Source of the DNA: Xanthostigma xanthostigma
Taxonomy: Eukaryota; Arthropoda; Insecta; Raphidioptera; Raphidiidae
DNA: 64,000 bases
Assembly (NCBI GenBank): GCA_963575645.1
Contig: OY754475.1
Coordinates: 7,378,001 to 7,442,000, forward strand
Direction: 5' to 3'
A program made the position numbers and the translations under genes. Of this stretch, positions 55,208 to 64,000 are shown piece after piece (position 1 is the first letter of the stretch; every line of letters begins with the position of its first letter). The notes beneath the pieces are model-generated. The model saw only the letters and a list, made by a program, of their open reading frames with translations, did no database searches and was not told the DNA's origin.

Positions 55208-55832
55208 AAGGAAGTTTTACGTAAAAAAATTCGCTAATTTAAATTTACAATTCGACATAAGCGATTTGGCGCCTTGGCCGCCACGTAATATACCATTAGT
55301 GACAAACGCTCATTTGTATTCGGGAGAGATCGCTAGCCATGTCGCGGATAAATTACACATTCTCTCTAACCGCCAACCTGCATCGTCTGAACTGCGGCCG
55401 CCTCTAGTCTAAACGAGACTTTTGTGTGCTAACCGTACCTACGTGTTTTTATTTATTTACTGTTCGGTTTTTATATTAAAAAGTGTACAGGCCACAAATC
55501 AGCAGATCTGTGAGAAAATGTTCGTTTTTGTATACAACTACAAGTTTTTGTCCCATGAAGTTAACCGGTTTTTGTGAAAATTAGGAGCGTTGACTATGAC
55601 AAAAAAAAACTGACAAGGTAATGCTACCTAGCTAGAGCATTTTAGAATTTTAGAAAACATCGCAGAATTTATTTAAAAAACGCATACTGAAAAACACCGT
55701 TAGTACCTTACTGTGTCGGAAATGTCAGGAAATTATTGAAATTATTTGAACAGATTTATCTCTAAGCATTTGGCAGATATCTAATAATAATAATTAATAA
55801 ACACATACCTGAAAACAAAGGTAATTTTTTTT
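55208..55832. other. Unassigned stretch
   Basis: No gene or shared repeat recognised. Confidence 0.4.
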
Positions 55833-56213
55833 AGACTCGCATTTGGAAGATCCGGGTTCGAATCTCGACGGGGGCAGATGTGGCCGGGACTTTTTCCTGC
55901 TGCCTCTCGTCGAGAAACGGTAATTCCTGTACCGGCCGTCTTGTTGAGGTTTTCCATGGTTTCCCTCAATAATTCCAGATAAATATCGAGATGGTTCCTT
56001 TTTCAAGGCCATGGCAGATTACCTGTTAAACTCCTATGCTCAAAATTCTAATGTCCTAAAATTCCTTAATTCGCCTATTGCTATTAATTGAAGTTGAAAA
56101 ATTGTAGAAAATAACGGGAAGTGTGATAGGTGGAAAATAGTGATGGTGCGAATGGCGTCTGTTATGACATTAAATCGAGAAACGGACGTTAAACGCATTA
56201 TTATTATAATTAT
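55833..56213 (+). mobile_element. SINE family C, near-complete copy
   Basis: It keeps part of the tRNA-like head (GACTCGCATTTGG and GGGTTCGAATCTC), then the full body and ATT-rich tail. The A-box part is lost. Fairly young by eye, as most positions match the 10555 copy. Confidence 0.8.
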
Positions 56214-56479
56214 TGGTATATAGATTTAATTTGTGCATTCTTTCTAAAAATACGAAAGTCTAGCCTTAAATGTTATATGATAACATTTTCATTCAATATG
56301 TTAGATGCCAGGATCGTTTCTAGTTTTCTCATGAATTTCCCGAGGGAATCTGTATTTCTTTTACACAAGGAAAAAAGGGACTAGGAAAAGCTGCAAGCCT
56401 TTTACAGATTTCATATTCACGTATGTATGTATTCAGATTTTAGAAAATTATTTATTCAGTGTTTTCTTTCTTTTTTCAG

Positions 56480-56543
56480 GTTGTTTCCGCTTTGAAACGC
56501 CAACCAGTTCGTCTAGTGGCAGCTTACAGCCGTTGCAGTGAAG
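56480..56543 (+). CDS. Candidate 64-base internal exon
   Basis: TTTTCTTTCTTTTTTCAG is an excellent acceptor, and GTAATAC follows AAG as donor. The segment is open in one frame as VVSALKRQPVRLVAAYSRCS then E, and is distinctly less AT-rich than its surroundings. It is not repeated in the window. I do not recognise the protein. With 24570-24620 it may belong to one gene whose introns fill the window; the reading phases are not tested. Confidence 0.35.
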
Positions 56544-56708
56544 GTAATACATATTTCGTACATTTATATTCTAGAGTTACTCGATTCTCGTTTAATTTAC
56601 AGCGGTATGATGGGTACCTTTAATATTTAATATATATTTAAACTCCGGGACTAAAACGGTCATTAAACATCAAACAAAATTTATAAAATCCGGGGATTGT
56701 AACAGAAG

Positions 56709-57020
56709 TATAATACGCGCTACGAATCTAAAAGGCTCGGAAGTTAGATGCGAATGCGGGCTTGCGCTTGTACAGTCTGTTGAAAAACTACAAACTCGCA
56801 ACTCAACAAAACTAAACTAATTGACAATAGCGTACTCGACTGTACTTTAAAGCAGGAAAGCGACAAATGACAACGAGCGATCATCGCCAATCACCGACGA
56901 GCGCACGTTCCGTGCAGGTAGCTGGGTAGGTGGTGGGAGTGTTAACGGCTCTAAAATGTGCCTTGGCGACGCTGTTTGTGACTAACTTCCGAACCTTTTG
57001 GATCCGTGGCGCGTATTATA
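56709..57020 (+). mobile_element. TIR element family B, copy 4
   Basis: TATAATACGCGCTACGAATC at the left and GATCCGTGGCGCGTATTATA at the right. Slightly shorter interior than copy 1, with CGCCAATCACCGACGAGCG. Confidence 0.85.
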
Positions 57021-57461
57021 TATTTAAACTGCCGGGGTTTCCCCAACGAGCCGGGTAGATAGACTGCTAGCGCAGTTATCGTTGTGTAATATATCAAAGA
57101 TATTCGATTTGGTGTTCGTACAAACGTTGCGGTGAGATGCGGAGCCGTGCGAAGCGATCTTTCCTTTTGTAAGTGGATTAAAGCTATTTGCACGCATAAC
57201 TTCACTTGAATGCCGGGCGTATATAATATAGGCACACGAGTTCAGATTTGCATATTTTCATTGGAATCGCGTCCCGGTATAATTGGCTGACCTTTAATAT
57301 CTGCGATTACGAAACAAAATGGATTATGCCAGTTCAGTGAAACGGAAACACAGTGCCGACTAGACAGAAAGTCCATCGTCAGTTTTACCGGTCTATCGAA
57401 TACTAATTTATCTGCGTGAGTTGGTAATGGGGCAGACAATTATTATTATTATTAGTATACT
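57021..57461. other. Unassigned stretch
   Basis: Minus frames of 65 and 94 codons partly overlap element B and have no domains. Nothing else recognised. Confidence 0.4.
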
Positions 57462-57850
57462 AGCGGTCAGTCCCGGATTATAACAATACCTGCGGTCCCG
57501 CCCGGTTTCGTCCGGGTGCAAAAGAATGAATGGGATGGAAGAGACATTAGTACGCACGTTCATCTTAGTTTACCGAGATGAATGTTGTGTCCAAATTTCA
57601 TGATGATCGGAGGTACCGTTTAAAAGTTTTTGTCGGACGGGCAAATTTTGAGTTATATTTTGCAACATTTATCATTGATGCTCCGCTCCTAATGATCGTA
57701 GCGTGATATTATATAGTCTATAGCCTTTCTCGACAAATGGACTATCCAACAACATTTTTTTTTTCAATTCGACCCAGTAGTTCCTGAGATTAGCGCGTTC
57801 AACCAAACAAACAAACAAACTGTTCAGCTTTTTGTATTATTATAGATTTA
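57462..57850 (+). mobile_element. RTE-type 3' region, most complete copy
   Basis: ACTAGCGGTCAGTCCCG and later CCCGCCCGGTTTCGTCCGGG form a GC-rich head. It continues with CATCTTAGTTTACCGAGATG, TTTTTGTCGGACGGG and CAGTAGTTCCTGAGATTAGC, then AAACAAACAAACAAAC and TTTTGTATTATTATAG as tail. Similar to 44885-45070 but longer. Confidence 0.75.
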
Positions 57851-58038
57851 AACAATTATTATTTTTCTTCTGTACTTATATTGACATTTTTCCGAACGTA
57901 TTGACATGACTGATTATGTCAGAAGATGTAGAGGCCAATAAACCAAATATTTTAAAAAAATCATCAAAAATAGGAAAAAAATAACGTGTGGTGGAAGTTC
58001 TGGTGTTCGTGGTGGGAGAGCGTGTCTTCAATCGTTAG

Positions 58039-58362
58039 TATAATACGCGCCACGAATCAAAAGGCTCGGATGTTAGATGCGAATGCGGGCTTGCGCTTGT
58101 ACAGTCTGTTGAAAAACTACAAACTCGCAACTCAACAAAACTAAAATAACACAAACAACTTGACAATAGCGTACTCAACTGCACTTCAAAGCAGGAAAGC
58201 GACAAGTGACAAAGGCAACGAGCGATCACGGCCAATCACCGACGAGCGCAAGTTCCGTGCAGGTGCTGGGAGGTGGTGGGAGTCTCGACGGCTCTAAAAT
58301 TGCCTTTGCGACGCTGTTTGTGACTAACTTCCGAACCTTTTAGATCCGTGGCGCGTATTATA
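58039..58362 (+). mobile_element. TIR element family B, copy 5
   Basis: TATAATACGCGCCACGAATC at the left and GATCCGTGGCGCGTATTATA at the right. Interior close to copy 1. Confidence 0.85.
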
Positions 58363-58377
58363 CAAACTTTTTCATAT

Positions 58378-58575
58378 AGGTAATTTAATAACTGTAAATA
58401 GATTCATAAATATAAAAGCGTGAGTCGTAAATTCATATAATTATAATGACGGACATAATTTAAAATTTAAAAATATATGTATTGGAACCTTTTTCAGATA
58501 ATTTAATAACTAAAAATAGATTCTTAAATATAAAAGCGTGGGTCGTAAATACATATTTATAATGATGAACATGAA
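58378..58575. repeat. Diverged ~115-bp direct duplication
   Basis: AATTTAATAACTGTAAATAG with ATATAAAAGCGTGAGTCGTA at 58380-58430 recurs as AATTTAATAACTAAAAATAG with ATATAAAAGCGTGGGTCGTA at 58499-58550. Confidence 0.75.
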
Positions 58576-58995
58576 ATAAATTAAAAAAAAAAATTGGAAG
58601 CTTCTTTTCTTCTTTCACGTAGTTATGTTTTAGTTCCTTTTTTTTTAATTTTATTTTTTTTTTAATTGCCACTCCACTGCCGAACGCAATCAAAGTGTCT
58701 GCGAATTGGATAGTCGCGATGTCACCGAGGATCCTGTTTTTTTTAAAGTACGGATAAAAACCTTTATGTGTTAATTAGGTGCTGCAATTCTAGATAATAA
58801 CAAATTAATAGGTTTGTGCTCTGGAACTGCTGGATTTTAATAATTTCAACATTATTAAAGACGGATAATGCGACATGCTATTTGCGGCATTTAATACCGC
58901 TTATCTAGCTTAGTCAATTTCATTCTGTTCGTTAAATTTTATTATTCGCGCACGATTTCGCAAGTGAATTTTACCGGAAGCGCTAAACTCAATAT
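58576..58995. other. Unassigned stretch
   Basis: AT-rich, with T-runs around 58639-58670. No gene seen. Confidence 0.4.
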
Positions 58996-59707
58996 TTAAG
59001 GAGGTTGATGCGTTACAGTCCCAATGAAAAGTAAGTCGAATTCTAAATGGGAACTTTTCCATAACAAATTTCTACATAAGGCTATAAGTCGTTGATATCA
59101 ATAAATTATTGTCATAAAGGCATAAATAAATAATTTTTTTAATATTAATTAATTATTTCAGTATTTTACTTAATGGACTAACTTTTGAATTTGTTGTACA
59201 ATGTTAGGTTAGCAAAAATAAATATATGTAGATATCTGTATTTTACATATGTTTTGCAGTAAATAATTAAAAAAAGAAATTAGAAGTAATAGAAATTAAA
59301 ATTAAATCAATTAAAAGTTGAAAATTCAGTTAAAATTGTCAAGAATAAAAGTCCATAATCGAAAAGTGCTAAGGTTTAATAATTTTTTTATTGATTAAAA
59401 GTCTCCTAATTAAATTGGAAAAAAATATTAAAATATGCGTAAGACATTGATGCTTTACATAGTTAGTTTTTGGAACTGCTGACATTATTTGGTTATTTGG
59501 AAAAAATTAATACCTATGTACCGTTTGCATGCTAGGTTGACATATTTTCCATAAGACTACATGTAAAGTTTTTTTTTAAATTTTAACTTTATAAATCTCC
59601 TAATGATTTTGGATTTTTACAGAAAATTTTGTCATAAAAAAATCTATTAAAAAAACTTTATTTCAGATTTTTTTCATTATCTACGTAAAACGGCTCAACC
59701 TCCTTAA
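58996..59707 (-). mobile_element. TTAA-bounded element, copy 2
   Basis: Inverse of 9613-10309. TTAAGGAGGTTGA at the left and its exact inverse TCAACCTCCTTAA at the right are 13-base inverted repeats. piggyBac-type non-autonomous element by inference from the TTAA ends. Confidence 0.8.
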
Positions 59708-60547
59708 GTCTATATTTTACAAACTATTATAGACGCTCGACAATGGCGGTCATAAATGTTTTTGGCTTCATACCTCGATTGACATCAATTGTAAGGCAGA
59801 ATGTCTAACATTTACGCATTGGTGGGATTACGCGCACTGATGCGGAAAGTACACGTACGTTCGGGCGGCAGTAAAGAAAAAATCACCTATCAACTGTTGT
59901 TTAGATGTCGTTTCCATAGCAACCCTATTATATTTTAACTAATAGTCGCGAACAGCTGTCATTCGTGTTTTTACGTATAACCTCAAAACTCCTTGCTTGG
60001 AATCTGTGTTTTTATGTTATTAATTAATTTAAGAAGCGCTTTTACGATCGAGGTATGAAGAAAAATAGTTTATTCAACTCATGCGCGTTATTCATGTTTT
60101 ATCATGCCTAAAAACCGAACCCTAAATAGCCATTTACCGACTGGTGACAATTACTTGTCATAACTCAATGAAGATTCCTACTAGCTCGGCCATTGTGGAG
60201 TAATGAAAATAAACGTAACTATTTTCTGAGTCGTAACGAAATAGTAGGTAACAACAACTCCGTTGTTACCCATTGAGACTAAAATTGAGAGGCCGAATGT
60301 TTTCGACATGGAGTTTATTCATAACCGGCTAGCCTCAAACCAAAACATTGAATCGTGCTGTTTGGTGCTGTTAGTATTGACAGTTTTTTTTTATAAAGAA
60401 ATAAATAGATAGTTACAACATCTCATTATAATTAAAACATGAATAACGCGCAATTGTTGAATAAAATTATGGGCGCAACTTGTAGGCTAAGTCATGACCT
60501 GTCAGCGCGATGAATGACTTAGACTACTAGTTACGCCAATAACTAAT
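59708..60547. other. Unassigned stretch
   Basis: No gene or shared repeat recognised. Confidence 0.4.
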
Positions 60548-60643
60548 ACACCACACTGGTCGAAAGTTTGATACCTTGCACTGCGCGCCATGATGATTAC
60601 GGCGTGCAGTGCAAGAATATCAAACTTTCGGCCCTTGCGGTGT
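60548..60643. repeat. Hairpin element, ~43-base arms
   Basis: ACACCACACTGGTCGAAAGT, TTGATACCTTGCACTGCG and GCC are mirrored by GGCGTGCAGTGCAAGAATAT, CAAACTTTCGGCCC and TTGCGGTGT. About six mismatches and an 11-base loop. A small MITE is likely; TA lies outside at both ends (AATACACC and GTGTAATAT). Confidence 0.7.
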
Positions 60644-60984
60644 AATATATTCAACTCGTCAGTGAAGGCGCGTGATTTTTTTGATCGTTTTTTTTATTAT
60701 CTATAAGTCGATGATCGCGTGACGAAATCGTGCTAAATTAAAAATATTGTAGAAACGACAAATGTATAATCCCAAGAGACTTTTTTCGAATATTTTTCAT
60801 TTTGTAGAAATTAGCGTATGAATGGCCGATGTAATTCCACAAATTGCATGGATGCCGGCTGATGAATGGCCGCGTGTGATGTACAGTTATTGCAGCTTAT
60901 CGCTACAATTCCCAAAGCTCCGGCGGGCTTTCATCACAACGAATATAATATTCCACTTCTGACTCTGTACAAGGAGTAGATATA
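60644..60984. other. Unassigned stretch
   Basis: No gene or shared repeat recognised. Confidence 0.4.
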
Positions 60985-61482
60985 TTTTATGAACAAGGAC
61001 TACAGTACAGTAGTGTGGTAGAAGGCACCAGGGCGTGGCTTCACATGCATAAAAAATGGATGTTATCCACTTGATCTACACTTTAAAAACGTATTAAGCT
61101 ACTTAACTCTTTTTTTTGGTCTTTGGCTAAACCAGAGGCTCCCAAACTTTTTTATCTTGTAGACCACTTGCCATGTTTTTCGGTTTTGGGTAGGCCCCCT
61201 GCTTATCTGGTATTGATTTTTTGCAAATATATATTGTATGAACAAGGACTACAGTACAGTAGTGTGGTAGAAGGCACCAGGGCGTGGCTTCACATGCATA
61301 AAAAATGGATGTTATCCACTTGATCTACACTTTAAAAACGTATTAAGCTACTTAAATCTTTTTTTTGGTCTTTGGCTAAACCAGAGGCTCCCAAACTTTT
61401 TTGTCTCGTAGACCACTTGCCATGTTTTTCGGTTTTGGGTAGACCCCCTGCTTATCTGATATTGATTTTTTGCAAATTCATT
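60985..61482 (+). repeat. 249-bp direct tandem duplication
   Basis: TATGAACAAGGACTACAGTA at about 60989 recurs at about 61238, and the sequence matches for 249 bases, including the first part of the hAT element that starts in the second unit at 61381. The copies differ by a few substitutions. The duplication occurred after the hAT insertion or it included its 5' end. Confidence 0.85.
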
Positions 61483-61911
61483 AATTTCAAATGTATTTTT
61501 GACAACCGGTACAGTGCTACTCACTTTGAACGATTTAAATTTATAACGGTAGTGATATGTAGTGTGAAATGTTTATACATTTATTAATTAAATTCAAATT
61601 AAACGAATCAAATTAAAATTTACTTTCTGTTACATAAAATAACTAAGCAAAAAGTAAATGTTTTTAGTGTGAGGGATGAACCTGATGCTTTAATAATGAA
61701 TTTTCAACATTTAGCATCAATTTAGGTAGATTTAATCTTAAATCTCTTCGGTTAACGATTTCCAGTTTGTTTCTTTTTTTGTTAGGAGATTCACTATCGT
61801 TGACCCCCATTTTCATTTCATGGACCCCCAATTTTTTTTGTCGCTGACATGGACCCCTTGTAAGTTGTCGTCGACCCCTGGGGGTCGATATAGACCACTT
61901 TGGGAATCACT
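61381..61911. mobile_element. hAT MITE, 531 bp, with a degraded flank
   Basis: CAGAGGCTCCCAAACTTT at the left and CTTTGGGAATCACTG at the right are the ends. The left flank GGCTAAAC and right flank ATCTACAC do not form a normal 8-bp duplication. Instead a 60-base block (GATCTACACTTTAAAAACGT to CTTTGGCTAAAC) is present on both sides. GACCCCTGGGGGTC near the right end is typical of this hAT style. Confidence 0.7.
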
Positions 61912-61970
61912 GATCTACACTTTAAATACGTATTAAGCTACTTAACTCTTTTTTTTGTCTTTGGCTAAAC

Positions 61971-61994
61971 TATAGCCTCGTGTGCAGCGGCCTT
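61971..61994 (-). mobile_element. MITE family A, solo terminal fragment
   Basis: GCCTCGTGTGCAGCGGCCTT then AAC. Only one end remains, with TAA outside. Confidence 0.6.
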
Positions 61995-62131
61995 AACTTA
62001 CTAAAAAAAAAATATTTTTAAATATAAAGGTTTTGTTTAACAGCAATATGAACAAAATTGTTGAACAAAATCTTTATAAGTATTTAAAAATTATTTTTTC
62101 AGTTCGCATTGGTATAAAAGAGTGTTTTTGA

Positions 62132-62572
62132 AGGCACGCTTGACTTGGGGAGTAAGCTGGTAAATGCCTGACGAAAGCGTTTACGGAAGTGCATCATCGG
62201 ACGAGGCGAACGGTAGTTGAGAGGGAGATATAAGTTAGCGAAGACAATAAGAGTGCGTTACGTTTCGTATATTGGAAGTTGAGAGGGAGATATAAGTTAG
62301 TGAGTGCGACAAAGACGGAGCCTTAATCGACATTTTTTTTTTACGTTTAAAATGAAAACAATTGCTTTTGTATCAAAAATACATTACATTGAATTTTGCT
62401 GCATTTTGGGACGGGAAATAATGTAGTCTAGTTAATAAATCCTTTTAAATGTATTATAAATTATGCTAATAAATATATATACATATTTTGCCTATTCATT
62501 AATCAAAAATTATATTTTAAACATTTCGTCTTTGTAGATATGTGCTACAGAGTGAGGTTATATTGTGTCGTT
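62132..62572 (-). repeat. Repeat family P, copy 2, reverse
   Basis: Inverse of 54720-55207. AGGCACGCTTGACTTGGGGA, TACGGAAGTGCATCATCGGA, GAGAGGGAGATATAAGTTAG (twice) and ATACGTGCT-like block at its end. Slightly diverged. Confidence 0.75.
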
Positions 62573-62679
62573 AAATCAGGATGTCTAATCAAGATCTGGT
62601 GATAGATTATCGAATATTATTGTATCATTATTATATTTTATATATGGCAGGAAGAAGGTTTACTTCAGTCCTGTGGTCT

Positions 62680-62985
62680 AATAATAATAATAATAAGCTT
62701 TTATTTTAAGAAACTGTAAAGTACAGTGTTAAAAATGTCAGGTGAATGAACATTACAGTAAATATTCATTTAAATTAAAAAAAGAGTTTTCCAGCGAATA
62801 CATTTTCAGAGAATTTTTTAAATGTTTTACACCTGTAGCTAATTTTATATGTACAGGCAGTTTATTAAAAATAGTTACCCCTAGATGGGCTGGGGATCTT
62901 TTGCCCAAATTTAAGCGACTATAAGGAACTCTTAGAGTGCTTTTTTGGCGTGTATTGATGTTGTGAATAATTATCAGCACACTCG
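62680..62985 (-). pseudogene. Jockey-like LINE C-terminal remnant
   Basis: On the minus strand the frame from 62980 reads NINTRQKSTLRVPYSRLNLG, then LGVTIFNKLPVHIK, then SLKMYSLENSFFNLNEYLL. This is the YNTR...FNKLP...YSLDEYL-like C-terminus of Jockey-clade LINE proteins. The upstream frame is truncated. A TTATT-rich tail begins near 62690 on that strand. Confidence 0.75.
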
Positions 62986-63319
62986 CTTTTTTTAGTTTTT
63001 TTAAACTCTAATTTTAATTATCGATTGACTGTTGTCATGATTGACGACATTTACCGTAACTTATACGCGAGAGCATCGCCCGCCATCGCAGAGTGACGAC
63101 TCTATTCCACTTCTGCTTGAAACAAGGAGTACACACACGAATGCCATGCGAGCATGCATTATTGCGTATCGCGGCTTTATCGCGATGATACCAAAAGCTT
63201 CAGTGAGCTTTCATATCATATCATGTTTCTACGTACACATGTACATTATATTTACGTAAACAAAAGAATGTTTTATGTACGTACAGCGTGTTGTCGGGTG
63301 GCGCGAAACAGTAAATTGA
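62986..63319. other. Unassigned stretch
   Basis: No gene or shared repeat recognised. Confidence 0.4.
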
Positions 63320-63551
63320 TGCCGCTGCAGCACACGAGGCTGGTTTAACAGCTGGAATCTTTGCTGGGTGATTTGCGCTGGCTGCCGCGCTTGATACAAG
63401 ACTGCAGTGAACTCGCGTGGTTTCAAAATAAGAACCGGGGCTGTTTTTCGTGCTTGTTTTGAGCAAGTACCAATCAGGAAACAGTATCTCGTCACGTGAG
63501 CGACATGAATAAACGCCGACAAACAAACATGGCGTCGTAGACAATATAAAC
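63320..63551 (+). mobile_element. MITE family A, truncated divergent copy
   Basis: TGCCGCTGCAGCACACGAGG at the left; it keeps CCAATCAGGAAAC, CGTCACGTGAGC and AACATGGCGTCGTAG, but the CRE is missing and the right end is cut off. Confidence 0.65.
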
Positions 63552-63814
63552 TATGGAGGGTAGAGATAAGTAAAACCGTCTCTGTGTAAAAAAGAGTGTC
63601 CGTCAAAAAGAGTGAAATTAAAATGGCGCTACCGTAGGAAGAGTGTCAATTTCTCTCAGACGATTTTATAGGTTATATTTACCAAATAATGCTTGGCTAC
63701 GTAAGTGAATGGGGTTTTATTTACTGTGAATATATTAACTACTCTAGTCAATTCAATATTAACAGTATATTTCGCAACTAGTGCGGTAAGTTGTTGATTG
63801 CCCGCGATGGCGGA
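63552..63814. other. Unassigned stretch
   Basis: No gene or shared repeat recognised. AAAAAGAGTG occurs twice near 63588-63615. Confidence 0.35.
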
Positions 63815-63900
63815 CACTGCAATACCGACCGCCGGGATCGAACCTACGACCTGTGGGTTACTAGGCGAGTGTTCCTACCTCTCCGCCAACTTAGCTCAAT
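63815..63900 (-). mobile_element. tRNA-like SINE head, second type
   Basis: On the minus strand TAAGTTGGCGGAGAGGTAGG resembles an A-box region and GTAGGTTCGATCCC a B-box/T-arm. It is followed by GGTCGGTATTGCAGTG. The acceptor arms do not pair, so it is probably a SINE head of a family distinct from C. Confidence 0.45.
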
Positions 63901-64000
63901 GTTCTACAGCCGATTCTTATAGTATACGCGGTACACATTGCAACGCGTTCGTTACATGAATTAATTTTTATTTTAAAAAAGAAAAGTGTTAATTATCTTG

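Noticed and set aside
63221-63606. Frames of 107 and 125 codons on the minus strand
   Set aside because: They overlap the truncated MITE at 63320 and each other in different frames, with no recognisable domain.

Overview
This is eukaryotic DNA, most likely from an insect. It is AT-rich and packed with transposon remnants, and it contains no intact protein-coding gene that I can recognise. Several degenerate 3' ends of RTE-type retroposons (GC-rich heads such as ACTAGCGGCCCGGCCCGG, tails such as TATAATATTAGTATAG) and the frequent TAGGTACCTA-type strings remind me of Lepidoptera. That assignment is an impression, not a measurement. Nearly all open frames are short and look like chance frames inside repeats.

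The window is built from dispersed families, each compared here copy against copy. (A) A ~420-bp MITE with ends AGGCCGCTGCACACGAG and TAA target duplications, with about ten copies or fragments. (B) A ~320-bp TIR element with five copies, ends TATAATACGCGCC. (C) A tRNA-headed SINE of ~440 bp, one copy full length with an 11-bp target duplication. (D) A Helitron-like element ending in a hairpin plus CTAG. (E) Repeats with ~80-bp inverted ends that carry hammerhead-like cores. (F) Foldback units with ends related to AGTGAAAGTGTC, present as tandem blocks. (G) A RTE-like repeat. (H) RTE 3' tails. Separate hAT-type MITEs have 8-bp target duplications (1633, 6642, 25275, 36685 and 53315). Two TTAA-bounded ~700-bp elements lie in opposite orientation at 9613 and 58996. 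There are also several large palindromes and several minisatellites.

Degenerate coding remnants are present. Four are 3' ends of Jockey-like LINEs (3310, 4971, 12826 and 62680). One is the GIY-YIG endonuclease end of a Penelope-like element (26613-26986), followed about 130 bases later by a hammerhead-ribozyme-like motif. A 32-codon frame at 46285 begins like a THAP finger.

The only hints of a host gene are three short open segments with good splice-site contexts on the + strand (24570-24620, 53031-53083 and 56480-56543) and a CpG-richer patch just before the first of them. If real, much of the window would be long intron of a single gene. The most interesting points are the hammerhead-like cores repeated at several Penelope-like tails, the MITE families that carry CRE, CCAAT and E-box motifs, and the near-perfect long palindromes.
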